A DNA stretch of 64,000 nucleotides from Alentia gelatinosa. Lineage: Eukaryota; Annelida; Polychaeta; Phyllodocida; Polynoidae. The DNA lies in the NCBI GenBank assembly GCA_950022655.1, contig OX465580.1:96056797-96120796 (forward strand). Reading direction: 5' to 3'. The position numbers and the translations under genes are program-made. The notes beneath the pieces are model-generated. The model was given only the letters and a program-made list of their open reading frames with translations. It was not told the origin of the DNA and ran no database searches. Positions 59,764-64,000 of this stretch are shown one piece after another. The stretch's first letter is position 1, and each line of letters begins with the position of its first letter.

Positions 59764-62700
59764 ATGTCGGACGAGAAGAAACCGTCTCCGATGAAGGGGA
59801 ATTTTGGAAAGAAAGGAGGACAGGGACGTTTCAAAGGAAAACGACCCAAATTTGACCATAAAGCCAAGTATGGTGTTAAAGAGAAGAAGACGGAACAAAT
59901 GTTGGCAGAGATCGAGCGTCTGAAGGAGCAGTATGCAGAGGTAAACAACCGCTACTCACTTCCCACGTGTGGCCAACGTGCAAGAAGAAGACAAACTACA
60001 GAATGTATAAAACGCTGCCTAGAATTTATTTTGAGGGGGTCACAGAGTTTCCATTAACATGTATGTGCTCTGTGTTAACTTTGTGACATATTGTGCCCTC
60101 TGTGATGGGTGACATGAGCCAATTAACGAGTATATATGTGAAAATAACTATATTATCGCCCATTGCGTCCGTGAATCCTGCAGCCACATTTGATAGTGAT
60201 CCCATCTCAAAGTGATAACAGTACCATTAATTATTCCATGGAAATCAACTTATTTATTTTCTCTATATAATTCTTTTCCATGAGTCAAACACAAATGATA
60301 TTAAATTAGCCTAATTCAAGACATTATTCGGTAGTTTGCACAGCCTCATGCCCCATATGCCCTCTCAGTCTCACTGCCTCAGCCACCTGCCAAGCCTCCC
60401 CAAAGTCTTGGGCAGTAATATTTCCAAGTCTTTCCTCGTAACTTTGACTTTCTTTCACCGGAACATAGTTTCCCTCTACGTTCTCAGGCACAACGGATGT
60501 ACTTACCTTGTCTATCAGTGTTAGTATTATCAGATCGTAAACCGGGGTGTTAGAATACACCAGGGTGTTGTTGATGTTCAATGCAGTGGCAAGACAAGTC
60601 ACAAGAGAATACTAGAGGGAAACTATGTTCCGGTGAAAGGAAGTCAAAGTTACGAGGTAAGGCTTGGAAAAATTACTGCCCAAGGCCCTGGCCGCGGGCA
60701 GTAATTTTTCCAAGCCTTACCGAGTAATTTTGACTTCCTTTCACTGGTACTTGGTTTCCCTATTCCTAAATACCTTCAAATGTGGTTTAATAAGAGACAA
60801 TCTGATTGGTCTAAATGTCAACCTTGGGTAGTATACGGCAACCTTGGGTAGTATACCAACCTTGGGTAGTATCAGATAGTTACTCCACCCCCCAGAGCGT
60901 GGTGTAAGCATAGAGTGTACAGCCATAGGTATATAGGAATACTCTTTACAGCCTGGCAAACTGCATGAGGGCCTATACTGGCAACATTCTGATGGCATCT
61001 CAGAATTGAGTTATTGCCAAAAATCGAGGAATCCTTGTTTGGTAGTATTCACTGTCCTGTTGAATCTGTCTGCGTTGCATCACAATCGACATGAAAAGAA
61101 CTTGGTACCAAATACCGGAATCTAGAGAGGCATTGAATCCAGCCGCAAGGCTGAGCCCAATTCAGTATAAATAAAAGTTTTAAACAAAGTGTCCCTGGCT
61201 TAGGAGTAAGTGTGAATGTATCAATTGGTGGATACAGTACACAGTAAATTTCTTTCATGTTTTTTTCTCTTTCAGATTGATTCTTCAAGGATAGGGACAT
61301 TTGATGATTTCCCTTTATCTCAGAAAACTGTTAAAGGTATGTTGGTTGTCTTTATTTCTTAATCTAATCATTTTCTACTATACATACCTGCAGGCCTACA
61401 CCTGAGGGATCTGTAACCATATCAATAGAGACCCTAGATCTACATAAATCAATGTTATATCAGTAGCTGGCTAGCCAGATATAACGAATCCATATAATAT
61501 GCTGTCACTTTACCATTTACGCCAGACCCATATATCATCAAATTGTATATAGCAAGTCAAGTGCTTGGTAAGTTTTGATAATAAAGGGTACAATTTGATA
61601 TTGATTTGATAAATTGAAGTTGATTAAAATCCAAAGGTGTATGTTTACAATTTGATATTTATTTGATAAATTGAAGTTGATTAAAATCCAAAGGTGTATA
61701 TTTTCTGTATACTCATCAGGTCTATTACCTGTTTTGATTGCCGCTAGGTCTGAAGGCTGCAGAGTACGATAAACCAACCGAAATTCAGCGGGAGTCCATC
61801 GGTTTAGCATTGCAGGGGAATGATATCCTTGGCGCAGCTAAAACTGGGTCTGGCAAAACTCTAGCTTTCCTTATACCAGTAAGTATTCTTTTAAACTATC
61901 CTTCCACCCTATAATTAAATGAGATGTATGTCCATGCTTACATCCTAGGAAGTGTCATTATTTAGGTGAAACATATATATGATGGGCTATTCCCGTATTT
62001 CTGCCTAATTCAATAATGGGGGGGGGGGGGGGGGGGGGAGCAGGTGAATAAGGGGCTTGTTCATTCAGCATATTTACAGACAAACAAAGTCAGAAAAGTT
62101 CCTAATCATGTTTTGGTAATCTGTGATGGTGTTGTTAGGGGTGTTGGATTGCCAAAATCATCAGAAACATCCTTTATCTCATATTATCTATTGACCTACA
62201 TAACTGAGATACAGGGGAAACCTGTCAGCCATCTTGAAAAGCACATCTTGAAAGTTCAAGAATGACATTATATGATAAAACAAATAATAGATTATTGGTC
62301 AGTTATATGCCAAAATGAATATCAGAATCATGTTCTCAAGTATTGAATTCAGGTATGTTGTGGCAATAGTTATGCTATGTTCATTAGGCTGTTGGATTGC
62401 AATCACTACTACTGTGAAATAGGGGATCCTCCTAAAATCCCGGTTGGGGGTTCCTCCTTAGTAGGAGAATGTGACTGGAGAGTGCAAGAAAACAGTATTT
62501 GCATATAGGCCTTTTTCCACTGGCTGGTGTCGCACCTTATCTGCTTAGTTATGCCACGGCTGAAGCCAAACATTCATCTGGCAACGTATTCTCTATCATT
62601 GGGTCACTGGGTGTATGAGCGTAATACGTTCGTAATACCCTTGTATATTATTTCTTGAGAAATAATAGCGATCGCATCGTATTCTATGGTATCCGAGCTC

Positions 62701-63734
62701 AAATTCGGTGTAACAAACATGCATATCACCTCAATGATACTTTCAATATACCTTAGATAACACAGGGACATCGAAACTGCATACATACTAATACATTGGC
62801 AGACCTAGCTATAATTTATGCTTATCTTTCTCCAAGTTAAAACCAAGATAATTATCAACTCTAAAGTTTAGACAGCTCAGACTCGTTGATACAATACTCT
62901 AGTTTGTTCCAACAATTTAATCTGTCAGAAAACAACACTCCTGCAATCACACCCACTGTTCACACTTTAGGTGTGATTGCTATATGTCTCTATATGAATA
63001 CAGCTGGACTCACGGTGTTTGTCCGAGCGGGCGCGTGACTAGACAGTGGGCTGTTAGGCTGCGCTGAACGGCAACACCTGTATTGCTGCCATCAATAGTG
63101 GGCGATAGTGCTCCCTTCTGTTGAGAATTTGGAGAACTGAAGTCAGTATTTTTTTCAGTCAAGTCAGGGAGGTGGTCGAGCTCTATGATCAAGTCAGAGA
63201 TAGATCATGTCTCCGTCCCACAGACTGTATCACAGAACATTGCAAAATGGTGTATTGAATATGGAATAATTTCTAGTTCTGCTTTGCCACCCCCCCTTGC
63301 ACACAGACAGTAGGCTTGTCATATGAACATGCCCATTTATAATAAGACTCCTAAGACAGCGCCTTCCTCCCTTCACCTTCAGGGAATATTGTGGACCCCC
63401 TGACCTATATCATTGCAAAGCATCTATCTCAATATCATTTTCTGTTGATAATTTCTAAGAAGCTTTAAACTAATTGTATTGAGTTTTAATTGGGTCCAGC
63501 TGCTCAATTGACCTTTAAAATGCCAATAACTTACTTTAAATTTAGATTTTAGTGCCCATTTGTACATTTTTACAGTTGATTGAGGCGCTGTACCGTGCAC
63601 GATGGACTGGCGATGACGGTGTTGGTGGGCTCGTCATTTCACCAACACGTGAACTGGCTTACCAGACGTTCGAGGTACTGAAGTGTATAGGCAAACAGCA
63701 CGACTTTTCAGCAGGACTTGTTATTGGCGGAAAG
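59764..63734 (+). CDS. DDX10: DEAD-box RNA helicase DDX10/Dbp4 (3'-partial; first four coding exons)
   Basis: Exons: 59764-59940, 61276-61336, 61748-61878 and 63576-63734. They join in frame to 176 residues and the gene continues past the window. The start ATCACCATGTCGGACG has a good Kozak context. The N-terminus is Lys/Gly-rich and basic (nucleolar type), then [10 protein letters not shown]. The helicase core begins [14 protein letters not shown]; the Q motif is PTEIQ (89-93), motif I is AAKTGSGKT (109-117), motif Ia is SPTRELAYQ (145-153), and [12 protein letters not shown] ends exon 4. The block [22 protein letters not shown] and HDFSAGL are diagnostic of DDX10/Dbp4 among DEAD-box proteins. 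The yeast and human proteins act in nucleolar 40S pre-rRNA processing (U14 snoRNA release). Introns hold a palindrome repeat, a tandem duplication and a G21 run. Confidence 0.95.
60400..60960. mobile_element. Dispersed palindrome-headed repeat, copy B plus an extra inverted arm
   Basis: Hairpin 60611-60770: GGGAAACTATGTTCCGGTGA ... GGCAGTAATTTTTCCAAGCC ... GGTTTCCCTA. It is followed by tandem ACCTTGGGTAGTATA units (60819-60872), as in copy A at 34241. A third arm in inverted orientation lies at 60400-60480 (GGGCAGTAATATTTCCAAG ... AACATAGTTTCCCTCTA). It lies within intron 1 of DDX10. Confidence 0.7.
61590..61703. repeat. 57-bp tandem duplication in DDX10 intron 2
   Basis: ACAATTTGATATTGATTTGA begins at 61590 and again at 61647 with very few differences, indicating a recent duplication. 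Confidence 0.9.
61879..63575. other. DDX10 intron 3, with a G21 run
   Basis: Contains an uninterrupted G run at 62018-62038. The ORF at 62044-62265 and other short ORFs have no recognisable motif. No further exon could be supported; the exon 3 and exon 4 phases match directly. Confidence 0.6.
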
Positions 63735-64000
63735 GTAACTAGTTAAACATCTAAACATGTATGATCTTTGCATTTTAAACTGTTCAGATAAAGGAGACCT
63801 TACCTAATGACCATCTTCAAATATTTGATGGCACTGATTTGAAACGTTAGAATCATGCAACAAAATGTGAAAATACCTGTACTTGACCAAATACAAAGAA
63901 GACCCAACAGAGATGCCACTTTTTAGGTATTTCTATGGTTTGTTAGAATTATCATCATAATGGAAATAAGTAAGGTTCGGAAATTTTTGCGTTGGTTCTC

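Overview
This is a window of animal nuclear DNA. The genes are split by introns with GT-AG borders, intergenic stretches are long, and the DNA is full of retrotransposon and DNA-transposon copies and microsatellites. The gene families (JmjC with EF-hand, Ascl-type bHLH, DDX10) and transposons (L1/Tx1-like LINE, RNase H-type LINE debris, hAT-, piggyBac- and pogo-like miniature elements) suit an invertebrate bilaterian, probably marine. I cannot name the phylum from this sequence alone.

Three host genes are visible, all on the + strand. (1) Positions 89-9645 hold the last nine exons of a JmjC-domain protein whose 5' end lies outside the window. The exons join in frame to 283 residues with the HxD...H iron ligands, a canonical EF-hand loop and a C-terminal KDEL, so the product is predicted to be an ER-lumen 2-oxoglutarate dioxygenase. 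(2) An achaete-scute-type bHLH gene of the Ascl3/4/5 kind has its whole coding region in one exon (52877-53518). A likely non-coding first exon and TATA promoter lie about 5 kb upstream (47506-47771). (3) The first four coding exons of the ribosome-biogenesis helicase DDX10/Dbp4 lie at 59764-63734 and the gene runs off the right edge.

The most striking object is an apparently complete LINE on the - strand (15304-24441). It has a perfect 16-bp target-site duplication, an AATAAA signal and A-rich tail, an intact 1251-aa ORF2 (APE endonuclease, reverse transcriptase, CCHC), and an intact ORF1 in which the usual L1-type coiled coil and RRM-like region is followed by a NADAR (YbiA-like) domain with its conserved residues. 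NADAR enzymes act on ADP-ribose compounds, including reversal of guanine ADP-ribosylation, so this LINE may carry its own counter-defence or nucleotide-repair activity. The element also has an unusually long inter-ORF spacer with a 134-aa ORF overlapping the ORF2 start, and an inverted-repeat module at its extreme 5' end.

The rest is repeat-rich non-coding DNA: hAT-like elements with 6-bp duplications in the JmjC introns (4067-5089), a foldback element (24760-25075), a TTAA-flanked piggyBac-like element (25400-25700), a pogo-like element (29978-30138), a 0.9-kb minisatellite with higher-order structure (33171-34070), three copies of a 289-bp TIR element (two of them head-to-tail at 35870-36445), and a solo LTR carrying CRE and TATA elements (57678-58140). 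From about 25 to 47 kb no host coding exon could be supported. That interval may hold regulatory DNA of the bHLH gene, but this is inference.
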